Source: Saprospiraceae bacterium
GTDB taxonomy: Bacteria > Bacteroidota > Bacteroidia > Chitinophagales > Saprospiraceae
Direction: 5' to 3'
Length of the DNA stretch: 64,000 nt
Assembly (NCBI GenBank): GCA_016715105.1
Contig: JADKBO010000002.1
Location: forward strand, 482,622 to 546,621
Positions 26,411-35,483 of the stretch are shown here, in pieces; the first letter of the stretch is position 1; every line of letters starts with the position of its first letter. The notes below the pieces were generated by a model, which was given only the letters and a program-made list of their open reading frames with translations, ran no database searches and was not told the origin of the DNA. Both the position numbers and the translations under genes were made by a program.

Positions 26411-27223
26411 ATGGGCAAAAACTTCCGTTTTGTTGGCTTTTTTCTTTTGTTATTTCCACTCTTGGGTCAAGCTCAAAAGGGCTACGAACTTGGCGGTTGG
26501 CTGGGTTTGAGTCAATATTATGGGGATCTCAACACGTCAATCAATATCAAAAAACCAGGCATTGCTGGTGGATTGAATGCGCGATATAACTTCAACAATC
26601 GTCTGAGCACAAAGGCTAGTTTGAATTATGGTAGGATTGCAGCCGACGATGATTTGTCCAATAATAATTTTGAAAGAAGAAGAAATCTCGACTTCAAATC
26701 CAATATTTTTGATTTTACTGCTGTGGGCGAATTCAATTTTTTCGATTATAAACACGGCTCTAAATTGGAATTCTGGACGCCTTACGTAGGGCTTGGGTTT
26801 TCAGTTTTCAGATATAATCCGACTACCAAATTGGGAGATACTAAATACAGTTTGAGAGATTTTGGTACTGAAGGTCAAGCAGTTGGCGAAGAATATTTGT
26901 TGTTTAGTGGTGGTGCTACCTTGACGGGTGGTGTAAAATGGGACCTCAACAGAGATTGGAGTATGAATGCTGAGATTTCACTGAGAAAATTATTCACCGA
27001 TTATATTGACGACGTCAGCACCGTATACACAGATAAAAACACCCTCAGGACTAGAAGGGGCGACACAGCTGTTTTATTATCAGACAAGTCAATAGATTCT
27101 GCGATCAGCACACCGGGATCCCAGAGAGGTAATAGCAAAGACAACGACACTTATGTATTCATTGGAATCAGTATTATGCGGTATTTCGGTGACATTCCAT
27201 GCCCCAAAGTGAGTAAAAATTAG
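26411..27223 (+). CDS. DUF6089 family outer-membrane beta-barrel protein
   Basis: About 270 residues from ATG 26411, where a signal peptide begins (MGKNFRFVGFFLLLFPLLGQ then AQKG). The mature protein starts YELGGWLGLSQYYGDLNT, the DUF6089 signature, and continues as amphipathic strands (LDFKSNIFDFTAVGEFNFFD, TPYVGLGFSVFRYNP, WSMNAEISLRKLFTDYIDDV). The last strand YVFIGISIMRYFGDIPCP is followed by a short tail. Such barrels are common in the outer membrane of Bacteroidota with unknown function. The frame from 26336 adds 25 codons that overlap the deacetylase stop and are unlikely to be translated. Confidence 0.85.
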   Translation: MGKNFRFVGFFLLLFPLLGQAQKGYELGGWLGLSQYYGDLNTSINIKKPGIAGGLNARYNFNNRLSTKASLNYGRIAADDDLSNNNFERRRNLDFKSNIFDFTAVGEFNFFDYKHGSKLEFWTPYVGLGFSVFRYNPTTKLGDTKYSLRDFGTEGQAVGEEYLLFSGGATLTGGVKWDLNRDWSMNAEISLRKLFTDYIDDVSTVYTDKNTLRTRRGDTAVLLSDKSIDSAISTPGSQRGNSKDNDTYVFIGISIMRYFGDIPCPKVSKN

Positions 27224-27563
27224 TCTATTCGATTGTTGAAAAGCAGGATATTTTCCTCCATTTTATTGTAATTGTTTAACGTATAAGTAGCACATCTAGC
27301 CACTTTTCAACCTATTTGAAAGGGACATAATATTTTAATTATGATCCAAATCTTCTTATATAATCAGAAGACACGATAATTTACGCAAAATCTTATTTGG
27401 CCTTAATGAAAATCACTTTTCATAAATTGTTTAAGACCCGTAAAATTCAATCTTAATTTTTACTCAAAAAGTCACTTAAAATACTCATAATAAAACATTT
27501 AAGATTATCTTTGCGCAAAATTTCAGAGACAATTCATTTTTCAATATAATACAAAAGCAAATA
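27224..27563. other. Intergenic region upstream of atpD
   Basis: A 340-base gap with no open frame of note. It is AT-rich, without repeats or a tRNA shape, and carries the atpD promoter box near its end. Confidence 0.5.
27506..27513 (+). promoter_or_regulatory. -7 box of the atpDC operon
   Basis: TATCTTTG matches the TAnnTTTG consensus, and transcription would begin about 45 bases before the atpD start. The -33 element is not distinct. Confidence 0.5.
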
Positions 27564-29105
27564 ATGGCAAATACAGGTCTTATTAAAACTGTAATTGGTC
27601 CAGTGGTGGACGTGAGCTTCGGACAGAAAGGATCCAAGTTACCAGAAATCTTAAATGCATTGACGGTAACCAGACCAAATGGCGAAGAATTGATACTTGA
27701 GGTTCAGCAGCACCTTGGTGAAGACAGTGTAAGAACAGTAGCAATGGACTCTACAGATGGTCTAGTGCGCGGAATGGAAGCGGTAGATTCAGGATCACCA
27801 ATTTCAATGCCTGTTGGAGACCACATCAAAGGCAGACTATTTAACGTAGTTGGAACGGCTATCGATGGTATTGGTCAAGTATCAAGAGAAAAAGTAAGAC
27901 CTATTCACTCAAACCCTCCAAGATATGAGGACTTGTCTACAGAATCTGAGGTTTTGTTTACCGGTATAAAAGTCATTGATTTGATTGAGCCATACTCAAA
28001 AGGTGGTAAAATTGGATTGTTTGGTGGTGCGGGTGTTGGAAAAACAGTATTGATCCAGGAATTGATCAACAACATTGCAAAAGGTTATGACGGTATTTCC
28101 GTATTTGCAGGTGTTGGTGAGCGTACAAGAGAAGGAAATGACTTGATGAGAGAAATGCTTGAAGCAGGAATCGTAAACTACGGTGAAAACTTCTTGCAGT
28201 CATTGCACCATGGTGGATGGGATCTTTCTCAGGTTACTATTGATGACTTGAAAAAATCAAAAGCAACATTTGTATTTGGTCAGATGAATGAGCCTCCTGG
28301 AGCACGTGCAAGGGTAGCGCTTTCTGGTCTTACGATGGCAGAATATTATAGAGATGGAGATGCTTCTGATCCTAATGGAGGAAGAGATATCCTATTCTTT
28401 ATCGACAATATCTTCAGATTTACTCAGGCGGGTTCTGAGGTATCGGCGCTTTTGGGTCGTATGCCTTCAGCGGTAGGTTACCAACCAACCCTTGCTACTG
28501 AGATGGGTTTGATGCAAGAAAGAATTACTTCTACAAAGAGAGGTTCTATCACGTCAGTACAAGCGGTTTATGTACCTGCGGATGACTTGACTGACCCTGC
28601 TCCTGCAACCACGTTTGCGCACTTAGATGCAACCACGGTATTGAGTAGAAAAATTGCAGCTTTGGGTATTTATCCAGCGGTGGATCCATTGGATTCTACT
28701 TCAAGGATTCTTGATCCAGCAATCATTGGTGAAGAGCATTATAAAACTGCACAAGCGGTAAAAAACATTTTACAGAGATACAACGAATTGCTTGATATCA
28801 TCGCCATCCTTGGTATGGAAGAATTGTCTGAAGAAGATAAGCAAGTGGTACACAGAGCAAGAAGGGTACAACGTTTCTTGTCACAGCCATTCCACGTAGC
28901 CGAGCAATTTACAGGTATCCCGGGTGTATTCGTTCCAATCGAAGAAACCATCAAAGGTTTCAACATGATCATGAACGGTGAGTGTGATAAATATCCTGAG
29001 GCAGCTTTCAACTTGAAAGGTTCTATTGAGGATGCTATCGCAGCAGGTGAGAAAATGTTGGCAGACGCAGCTGAGGAATTATTATTTCGTACAATCAAAT
29101 TGTAA
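27564..29105 (+). CDS. atpD: F1F0 ATP synthase subunit beta
   Basis: 513 residues, complete. The catalytic beta subunit of the F1 head binds ATP through GLFGGAGVGKTVLIQE (P-loop near residues 154-161). The catalytic Glu and Arg lie in VGERTREGNDL. RDILFFIDNIFRFTQAGSEV is the Walker B strand, and PSAVGYQPTLATEMGLMQER is the strongly conserved family signature. Sited at the inner membrane, it interconverts ADP plus phosphate with ATP. Only epsilon follows; the other subunits lie elsewhere, a common arrangement in Bacteroidota. Confidence 0.98.
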   Translation: MANTGLIKTVIGPVVDVSFGQKGSKLPEILNALTVTRPNGEELILEVQQHLGEDSVRTVAMDSTDGLVRGMEAVDSGSPISMPVGDHIKGRLFNVVGTAIDGIGQVSREKVRPIHSNPPRYEDLSTESEVLFTGIKVIDLIEPYSKGGKIGLFGGAGVGKTVLIQELINNIAKGYDGISVFAGVGERTREGNDLMREMLEAGIVNYGENFLQSLHHGGWDLSQVTIDDLKKSKATFVFGQMNEPPGARARVALSGLTMAEYYRDGDASDPNGGRDILFFIDNIFRFTQAGSEVSALLGRMPSAVGYQPTLATEMGLMQERITSTKRGSITSVQAVYVPADDLTDPAPATTFAHLDATTVLSRKIAALGIYPAVDPLDSTSRILDPAIIGEEHYKTAQAVKNILQRYNELLDIIAILGMEELSEEDKQVVHRARRVQRFLSQPFHVAEQFTGIPGVFVPIEETIKGFNMIMNGECDKYPEAAFNLKGSIEDAIAAGEKMLADAAEELLFRTIKL

Positions 29106-29110
29106 ACTAT

Positions 29111-29365
29111 ATGCAACTATTGGTTCTTACTCCAGAGAAAGAAATGTACCAGGGCAACATACAATCTGTAAAAGTGCCAGGAACAAAAGGACAATTTGAA
29201 ATCCTCAAAGGTCACGCACCTATTGTTTCATCTTTGGGAAAAGGTGTGGTAAGAATTGTGGACGCTGCAGGAAATAAAAGCGAAATCGAAATCCTGAAAG
29301 GCTTCGTAGAAGTCTTAAGAGATGAAGTTTCTATCTTGGTTCAAGTTGTGAAAAAAGAACAATAA
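29111..29365 (+). CDS. atpC: F1F0 ATP synthase subunit epsilon (short form)
   Basis: 84 residues, 5 bases after atpD, so clearly co-transcribed. The beta-sandwich half is present: LLVLTPEKEMYQGNIQSVKV, GTKGQFEILKGHAPIVSSLG and GFVEVLRDEVSILVQ. The C-terminal helical hairpin found in longer epsilon subunits is missing, which is normal for many Bacteroidota. Epsilon connects the central stalk with the c-ring and can inhibit ATP hydrolysis through the missing helices, so that mode is unlikely here. Confidence 0.93.
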   Translation: MQLLVLTPEKEMYQGNIQSVKVPGTKGQFEILKGHAPIVSSLGKGVVRIVDAAGNKSEIEILKGFVEVLRDEVSILVQVVKKEQ

Positions 29366-29397
29366 AACTTTACGTTTTAATAGGAGATATTCTAAAT

Positions 29398-29439
29398 AAA
29401 AAAGGGATTGAAGTCGATTGATTTCAGTCCCTTTTTTTT
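29398..29439 (+). terminator. Rho-independent terminator of atpDC
   Basis: GGGATTGAA at 29404-29412 pairs with TTCAGTCCC (29423-29431, one G-T pair). It is preceded by an A-run and followed by eight Ts. It lies about 35 bases after the atpC stop. Confidence 0.85.
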
Positions 29440-29442
29440 GAC

Positions 29443-29491
29443 GGAAATCGGAAATCGGAAATCAAAGGAAGGTGAAAGGAAACCGGAAACC
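29443..29491. repeat. Heptad tandem repeat, GGAAATC then GGAAACC units
   Basis: Seven units in unbroken phase: GGAAATC three times, AAAGGAA, GGTGAAA, GGAAACC twice. The same order recurs at 29604-29659, so the block has been copied as a unit. Confidence 0.85.
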
Positions 29492-29500
29492 GGGAAAAAT

Positions 29501-29600
29501 GAAGTTTCATGATTTTGGTTGGCAACTTTTATTCCATATTCAATTAGATGTTAAATTCGTGAAATAGAGTATTTTTCGTGAATTCGTGGCAACCTTTTTT
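29501..29600. repeat. Interspersed repeat copy related to the 13-kb repeats
   Basis: GAAGTTTCATGATTTTGGTT, GGCAACTTTTATTCCATATT and TCGTGAATTCGTGGCAAC match the core of the direct repeats at 13.14 and 13.44 kb. This copy has an extra internal segment and lacks the CGTGCCG hairpin part. Confidence 0.8.
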
Positions 29601-29603
29601 GAC

Positions 29604-29659
29604 AGAAATCGGAAATCAGAGATCGAAGGATGGTGAAAGGAAACCGGAAACCGGAAACC
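29604..29659. repeat. Heptad tandem repeat, second copy of the GGAAATC/GGAAACC block
   Basis: Eight units in unbroken phase: AGAAATC, GGAAATC, AGAGATC, GAAGGAT, GGTGAAA, then GGAAACC three times. The unit order matches the block at 29443-29491, with point changes and one more terminal unit. The 107-codon plus-strand frame across it is a by-product. Confidence 0.85.
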
Positions 29660-29743
29660 GAAAAATGGTGAATATGGTGGCGGCCTCTTTCCTTGGCAAC
29701 TTTTATTCCATAGGCCAATTTGTTAAATGCGTGAAAAAGAGTA

Positions 29744-30019
29744 TTAGTGGTGAGAATTTGGCACAGCTTGCTGACAGGAAATTGGCAATCGGATCGAAAA
29801 TGGTGAAGACGGTGGCGACCGGGAAAAACTTAGTCTTGCGATTTTGGCTGTTGCAAATTTACAAGCTTGAATTTGCTCAATTGTTAAATGAGGATAATTA
29901 GATAAAACTTGTTCGACGGTATAACCACTTGCCAATTTTCGCAATATTAGTTCTACAGATATTCGCGTACCTTTAATGATTGGTTTTCCTAACAAAATTT
30001 TTGGGTCTCTAGTTATCAT
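29744..30019 (-). pseudogene. DUF433 antitoxin-like protein with a repeat-derived C-terminus
   Basis: 91 codons. The first 55 are a clean DUF433 domain: MITRDPKILLGKPIIKGTRI, then SVELILRKLASGYTVEQVLS and NYPHLTIEQIQAC. DUF433 proteins are HTH antitoxins usually followed by a DUF5615 PIN-like toxin. Here the tail (RLSFSRSPPSSPFSIRLPIS) reads straight through the heptad and interspersed repeats, and no toxin gene follows. The partner was probably lost when repeats invaded. It may still be made as a chimera, but it is best treated as an orphan remnant. Confidence 0.6.
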
Positions 30020-30135
30020 AGTTTATATTTTACCAATTGCTTGCTTTTGTAAAATAGTTCAAACATTCTGAAACCTTAATTAGTTCCAATAATCTAAGAC
30101 CAGAACTAAGCAGTCATTGGAAACACAAATAGAAA

Positions 30136-30155
30136 AGGCGCAAAATCCTGCGCCT
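30136..30155 (-). terminator. Terminator downstream of the secreted thioredoxin
   Basis: AGGCGCA and TGCGCCT form a 7-bp stem around a six-base loop. Read on the minus strand, the stem is followed by TTTTCTATTT. It lies about 90 bases after the stop of the gene at 30243. Confidence 0.55.
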
Positions 30156-30242
30156 CTACCAATTTGTCTTAATATATTTTCAAAAGAATTATAACCCCAA
30201 AAACTTTATAAACTTTCTACTTTTTACTTTATGAACTATGTC

Positions 30243-30803
30243 CTATTTTTTGCCTTGGGTTTTTGCAGCGGTAGTTTTCTCTTGTGCAATCATCTGTTGT
30301 AATGCACCAGTGAATTTATCCACGCTGTCTGCATATCCAGTTTTTCCCAAAGGAATGATGTTGAATTGATTATTTGTTTCATCCTTTTGTAAACGGAATA
30401 ACCAAATCGTTGGGAATCCAGATACTTGAAATGCTTGTTGTAAACTAGCGTTTTGTCCTCTGATTGCATCAGGTATTTCTTTTCTTTTAGGATAATCCAA
30501 TTCCAAAAGAATGACATTTTTTGCAGCCCAATCCTTGAATTCTTGGTGTACGAAAACATTGGCAGTCAACCTTTTGCACCATCCGCACCAATCACTACCG
30601 GTGAAATTGGCAAGTATTGGCTTATTGGTTTTTTTAGATAGCTGATAAACTTGCTCTAAGTCAGTCATCCAACCTGGATTCTCAGCGGAATAAACTGCAG
30701 GTTTCGCGGCGGCAGTCTTTGTCTGTGCTTGCAATTGGTTCTGACCAGCAAAAGCCAAGAAAATAACCAATAGAGAGAAAAGCGATCTAGTCAATACTTG
30801 CAT
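30243..30803 (-). CDS. Secreted thioredoxin-family protein
   Basis: 186 residues with a signal peptide (hydrophobic FSLLVIFLAFAGQNQLQAQ). The thioredoxin-fold domain has PILANFTGSDWCGWCKRLTA, with the CGWC redox pair, then VFVHQEFKDWAAKNVILLEL and GFPTIWLFRL, where the cis-Pro is in FPTIW. It ends in a Lys-rich tail. It resembles DUF255/thioredoxin-7 type periplasmic proteins that reduce or shuffle disulfides. A -7 box (TAACTTTG on the minus strand, 30838-30845) sits 35 bases upstream. It appears to be a single-gene transcript. Confidence 0.87.
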   Translation of the reverse strand: MQVLTRSLFSLLVIFLAFAGQNQLQAQTKTAAAKPAVYSAENPGWMTDLEQVYQLSKKTNKPILANFTGSDWCGWCKRLTANVFVHQEFKDWAAKNVILLELDYPKRKEIPDAIRGQNASLQQAFQVSGFPTIWLFRLQKDETNNQFNIIPLGKTGYADSVDKFTGALQQMIAQEKTTAAKTQGKK

Positions 30804-30837
30804 TTGTAGTTTTTGTTGATAACGTAAATATCTAATA

Positions 30838-30845
30838 CAAAGTTA
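30838..30845 (-). promoter_or_regulatory. -7 box of the secreted thioredoxin gene
   Basis: The minus strand reads TAACTTTG, matching TAnnTTTG, 35 bases upstream of the start codon. Confidence 0.4.
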
Positions 30846-30898
30846 ATGCCTAACTAACGAAAAATAATATTTAACATATAAATAAATCAATCACTAGG

Positions 30899-32047
30899 CT
30901 AAACGGTGGTCCATTTTAAATCAGATTCTCCACTTTCTATCACTTTGTATATGAATTCCATACCCCTTACTCCATCATCAATGCTAGGGAAGTCATACAT
31001 TTCATTGTGTGGTATGCCTTCAATATGAGCAGCAATGGCCATCGCTGCATTTCTATAAATGTTGGCGAATGCCTCAATATATCCTTCTGGATGTCCTTCT
31101 GGAATTCTAGCGTGCGCTCTTGCTGCATCACAAAGAGGACCTTTATTTGTGCGATATACTTGTGATGGTGCTCCTTCCCACTTTACAACCAGCGTATTGG
31201 GCTCCATTTGATGCCATTCCAGGCCACCTTTTTCTCCATATACCCGGATATTGAGGTCATTTTCTTCACCTGCACAGATTTGACTGGCATGAAGGATTCC
31301 TTTTGCACCGTTGTCAAATTCTAATAAAACATTTCCATCATCGTCCAATAAACGACCATCAACCAAAGTGCTTATTTGTGCACAAAGTTTGGAAATTTTT
31401 AAACCAGTAATGTACTCTGCTAAATTCTCAGCATGTGTACCGATATCTCCCATAGCCCCGGCAATTCCAGATTTAGATGGGTCTGTTCTCCAAGCAGCTT
31501 GTTTGTTATCACCCGTTTCTTTTGGAATATTGAGCCATCCTTGCGGATATTCTACAATCACCTTTCTGATTGCACCTAGTTCTCCGCTAGAAACTAAGTG
31601 ACGCGCTTGCTTTACCATTGGATAACCAGTATAATTATGCGTCAAAGCAAAGACCAATCCAGATTTGTCCACAATAGACTTGAGCTCATAAGCTTCATGT
31701 AAATTGAAACAAAGTGGTTTATCGCTCACCACATGAAAACCGTATTCTAATGCCATCTTTGCTGGTCCGAAATGCACATGGTTGGGAGTGACAATTGAAA
31801 CAAAATCCATTCTTTCTCCCAATGGCAATGTTTTTTCTTTTTCAATCATTTCTATGTATGAACCATAAACTCGTTCCGGAGCAATAAAAAGACCTTCACC
31901 AGATAATTTAGAACGCTCGGCATCAGAGCTAAAAGCACCACAAACCAATTCTATCTGTCCATCTAATAATGCAGCCATACGATGCACCCCTCCGATAAAA
32001 GCACCGATGCCTCCACCAACCATTCCCATTCTTATCTTTCTATTCAT
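30899..32047 (-). CDS. Gfo/Idh/MocA family oxidoreductase
   Basis: 382 residues. The N-terminal Rossmann domain begins IRMGMVGGGIGAFIGGVHRM, with the NAD(P) glycine loop. VSIVTPNHVHFGPAKMALEY and VVSDKPLCFN contain the E/D-K-P motif whose lysine acts in catalysis. The C-terminal half has GAMGDIGTHAENLAEYITGL with the conserved Asp and His, and the usual beta-sheet. These enzymes oxidise or reduce sugars and inositols, and the substrate is not set by the sequence. It is divergent from the large protein at 32220, with a 170-base shared upstream region. Confidence 0.9.
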   Translation of the reverse strand: MNRKIRMGMVGGGIGAFIGGVHRMAALLDGQIELVCGAFSSDAERSKLSGEGLFIAPERVYGSYIEMIEKEKTLPLGERMDFVSIVTPNHVHFGPAKMALEYGFHVVSDKPLCFNLHEAYELKSIVDKSGLVFALTHNYTGYPMVKQARHLVSSGELGAIRKVIVEYPQGWLNIPKETGDNKQAAWRTDPSKSGIAGAMGDIGTHAENLAEYITGLKISKLCAQISTLVDGRLLDDDGNVLLEFDNGAKGILHASQICAGEENDLNIRVYGEKGGLEWHQMEPNTLVVKWEGAPSQVYRTNKGPLCDAARAHARIPEGHPEGYIEAFANIYRNAAMAIAAHIEGIPHNEMYDFPSIDDGVRGMEFIYKVIESGESDLKWTTV

Positions 32048-32219
32048 ACAAACTAGAATTTATTTTACGTTTACTATTTATATTGATTTCATTCGAAATT
32101 GATAAACCGAAAGGATCAAAATACCTATTTCTGCCATCAAAACTAGTATCTCAGAGGATTTTATCAAAATTTAAAAACCATTTTTGGAAAATTGGTTTAC
32201 AGTATAGTACATTTATCAT

Positions 32220-35200
32220 ATGCACACAAAAGTATTCATATTTTTTGTTGGAATTTTCTTCCTCCTTTCAAGTGATGTTATCGCTCAGAGTGTCAATACT
32301 ACTTTTGGTAAAAACAGAGTACAGTATCACAAAGACTTTGAATTTTGGGATAAATATGAAACAGAAAGTTTTGTAGTTTATTGGTATGGTCGCAACAGAT
32401 ATTTGGGACAGGCTGCTATACAAATGGCAGAATTGGATCACGATGAAATCCGAAAGGTGATCGAACACAGAATCAATGATAAAATCGAAATCATAGTTTA
32501 TACCGATCTCAGTGACCTCAAACAAAGCAATATTGGCATCGACGATGCTTTCCAAAACATTGCTGGTCAAACCAAAATAGCAGGCAATAAGATGTTTGTC
32601 TATTTTGATGGAAACCACCAACACCTCAGAGAACAAATCAGAGAAGGTATAGCTTCTGTATATCTAGGAGCCATGATGCTTGGTAGTAACTTTCAAGAAA
32701 TATTACAAAATTCCGTTTTGCTTGACTTGCCGCAATGGTTTACCGATGGCATTGTCGGATTTGCTGGCGATCCGTGGAACATCTACATAGAAGACGAACT
32801 TCGTGATGTGCTTTATAGGGAAAAGAAACTTTGGAAATTTGACAAACTTGCAGAGAAATATCCTAAGCTTGCAGGACACTCGCTTTGGAACTACATCAGT
32901 TTGTATTATGGAAAATCTACCATTTCCAACATCATTTATTTGACAAAAATATCCAGAGACCTCAAAGGATCTTTCCAGTTTGTGCTCAACAAATCTTTGG
33001 ACAGATTGATTGATGAGTGGGAGGATTATTATACTCAATTATACAAATCTGAAGAAGGAAGATTTGATGAATTTAATGCTGATTATCAACTCAAACTTTC
33101 AAATAAAAAATATAATCCAGTCAGTGTATTATCGCCAAGTCCAAACGGAAAATTTTTGGTGTATGCGCACAATAAATTGGGTAAAATGAAGATCGTTTTG
33201 AAAGACCTTGAATCCGGCAAAGAAAAAACCATATTTAAAAAGGGGTTTAAAAATGCGGTGCAAGAAACGGACTTCAACTATCCACAAGTGGCTTGGCATC
33301 CTACAGGTTCAGAATTTACTTTTTCCTACATGCACAAAGATGACATTGTCATTTCTAAATATGATCTACAGACGGATAAACTAATGAAACAGGCATTTCC
33401 AAAACCAGTACAACGCATCTATTCACTCTCTTATATCGATGATAGATTCTATCTGGTTGCCGGGGCTGTAGAAGGCGTATCAGATCTATTTACTTATGAC
33501 AGCAAGGATCGGGTTTTGCTCAATATTACTTCAGATTATTATGACGATTTGGACGCAGAGATGACGACCATAGATGGACAGCGAGGTATATTATTTGCAT
33601 CAAACCGCCCGGTTGAGCATATATTGCCCAATCGTTTGGACACTTTATTACCGCTCAAAAATTTTGACATTTTCTTTTATCCTTTTGATGGAGCGAAAGA
33701 TGAATTTGAAATGAAAGCGCTTCCCAAATTTTTGACCAGATATACTTATACTACGGATGAAAATGAACGGTATCCTTTATCTGTCGAAAATGGTGCAAAA
33801 ATTGTTTACTTAAATGACAAAACTGGTTTTATAAATACGGTGGCTTATGACATTGCCAGTGAAAAAACGACAACACTTAGCAATGTGAATCGCAACCTCA
33901 TCAGACATGGGGCATCTGGTGATCAGTATTTTTATACCGCTTACCACGATGGTCAATATAAAGTCTACGAAGAACCTTTAGATTATACCAAAACAAAAAT
34001 TGCAGCTTATACCGAGCAAAAAAAATCTTATAAGGATAGACTACAGGATTATCAAGATGCAAATCCAGAGGTTCAAGAAGCGGTGAAAGAAGGCTATAAA
34101 TTCCAGAGTAAATTTCCTGATCCGGTTGTGTTGAATGAAATTGATGAAGAGGATAAATTGCCTATCATTTCAACGAATCTACAGGAAGAACTGCCAGATA
34201 TTTCTGACAAAAAATCAATTGAATTTAAAAATTCAGGCATTACAGCTTCTGGCTTTCAATTTAAATTTCATGACGTTGTCAGCACACTCGACAACAATGT
34301 TTTGTTTGAAGGATTGGAATTGTTTGGTGGACAAAATCCCCAGATCAATCAAATTCCAATGGGTATTTTATTGAAGGCGTCTGCGTCTGATTTATTTGAA
34401 GATCACCGCTTGGAAGGTGGCTTAAGAATTCCAACCTCCTTTAATGGTTCTGAGTTTTTCCTGATTTACAACAATGACAAACACCTACTGGATAAAAGAA
34501 TTTCCTTATACAGGAGGTCTTTCACTGAGGAAAACGAATCTGACGCAAATCCATTTACCAAAGCTAAAAAGGATGTCATTCTGGGTATGTACCAGCTCAA
34601 ATATCCTTTTAATATTTACTCAAGTTTAAGAGCAATCGGCTCATTGAGATTTGACAGAAATTATCAAAAGGCCATCAATGAATCTACGTTCAGTGCGCCC
34701 ATTGATAGAGAAAAGAGAATAGGCATACGATTGGAATATGTCTACGATAATACGTTTGATTATGGAATTAACGTCATGCACGGATCTAGGGCAAAATTCT
34801 ACGTCGAAGCGCAAAACCAATTTGAATTAGATGCGATTGACGGCATCGATTTTACCTTGTCACAAGGCATTACCTCTGTTGTTGGTTTTGATGCCAGACA
34901 TTATATTCCAATATTAAAACATTCGGTTTTGGCATTGAGAGGAGCAGGCGCTTTTTCTTTTGGGTCCAAACCAAATTTATATTATTTGGGAGGGGTAAAC
35001 AATAGCCTTTTCAATTCCTTTGACCAAAATGTGCCGGTGGCCAACAAAGATTTTGCCTTCAAAGGCGTTGCAAATAATTTAAGAGGTTTCATGACAGGTG
35101 TGAGGAATGGTACAAATTTTTCCCTTGTAAATGCAGAATTACGCATTCCTTTCCTCCAATATTTGCTTGGTAAAAACAAAGGCATCAGCTTTTTCAGAAA

Positions 35201-35471
35201 TATGCAGTTGGTGGGTTTTGCTGATGCGGGTCTAGCTTGGTATGGATGGAGTCCCTATTCTGATAAAAATCCGATCAACGTAGAATATGTGGATGGAGGA
35301 TTGGTGCAATTACAAATCAATTATTTCAGAGATCCTTTAGTAGCGGCGTATGGTTTGGGATTCAGAACTCAAATTTTGGGGTATTTTGTAAGGGTTGATT
35401 ACGCTTATGGAGTCGAAACCAGAATTATCCAAAAGCCCAAATTTCACTTGAGTGTAGGGCTAGATTTCTAA
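32220..35471 (+). CDS. Large exported protein: peptidase-MA-like, TolB-like propeller and outer-membrane barrel
   Basis: 1083 residues with a signal peptide (VFIFFVGIFFLLSSDVIA-Q). Residues about 30-290 resemble a gluzincin/peptidase-MA-like domain (FEFWDKYETESFVVYWYGRN; LPQWFTDGIVGFAGDPWN). However, the usual HExxH position reads REQIREGIASVY, so it is probably inactive. A TolB/PD40 beta-propeller follows (SVLSPSPNGKFLVYAHNKLG; YPQVAWHPTGSEFTFSYMHK; GILFASNRPVEH). The last 350 residues are strands of an outer-membrane barrel (IPILKHSVLALRGAGAFSFG; VRVDYAYGVETRIIQKPKFH; end LSVGLDF). This fusion is found across Bacteroidota without a settled function. It is intact. Confidence 0.8.
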   Translation: MHTKVFIFFVGIFFLLSSDVIAQSVNTTFGKNRVQYHKDFEFWDKYETESFVVYWYGRNRYLGQAAIQMAELDHDEIRKVIEHRINDKIEIIVYTDLSDLKQSNIGIDDAFQNIAGQTKIAGNKMFVYFDGNHQHLREQIREGIASVYLGAMMLGSNFQEILQNSVLLDLPQWFTDGIVGFAGDPWNIYIEDELRDVLYREKKLWKFDKLAEKYPKLAGHSLWNYISLYYGKSTISNIIYLTKISRDLKGSFQFVLNKSLDRLIDEWEDYYTQLYKSEEGRFDEFNADYQLKLSNKKYNPVSVLSPSPNGKFLVYAHNKLGKMKIVLKDLESGKEKTIFKKGFKNAVQETDFNYPQVAWHPTGSEFTFSYMHKDDIVISKYDLQTDKLMKQAFPKPVQRIYSLSYIDDRFYLVAGAVEGVSDLFTYDSKDRVLLNITSDYYDDLDAEMTTIDGQRGILFASNRPVEHILPNRLDTLLPLKNFDIFFYPFDGAKDEFEMKALPKFLTRYTYTTDENERYPLSVENGAKIVYLNDKTGFINTVAYDIASEKTTTLSNVNRNLIRHGASGDQYFYTAYHDGQYKVYEEPLDYTKTKIAAYTEQKKSYKDRLQDYQDANPEVQEAVKEGYKFQSKFPDPVVLNEIDEEDKLPIISTNLQEELPDISDKKSIEFKNSGITASGFQFKFHDVVSTLDNNVLFEGLELFGGQNPQINQIPMGILLKASASDLFEDHRLEGGLRIPTSFNGSEFFLIYNNDKHLLDKRISLYRRSFTEENESDANPFTKAKKDVILGMYQLKYPFNIYSSLRAIGSLRFDRNYQKAINESTFSAPIDREKRIGIRLEYVYDNTFDYGINVMHGSRAKFYVEAQNQFELDAIDGIDFTLSQGITSVVGFDARHYIPILKHSVLALRGAGAFSFGSKPNLYYLGGVNNSLFNSFDQNVPVANKDFAFKGVANNLRGFMTGVRNGTNFSLVNAELRIPFLQYLLGKNKGISFFRNMQLVGFADAGLAWYGWSPYSDKNPINVEYVDGGLVQLQINYFRDPLVAAYGLGFRTQILGYFVRVDYAYGVETRIIQKPKFHLSVGLDF

Positions 35472-35483
35472 AACGCTAAGCTA

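Noticed and set aside
29578..29901. Plus-strand frame of 107 codons
   Set aside because: It consists of heptad and interspersed repeats and runs against the DUF433 gene.
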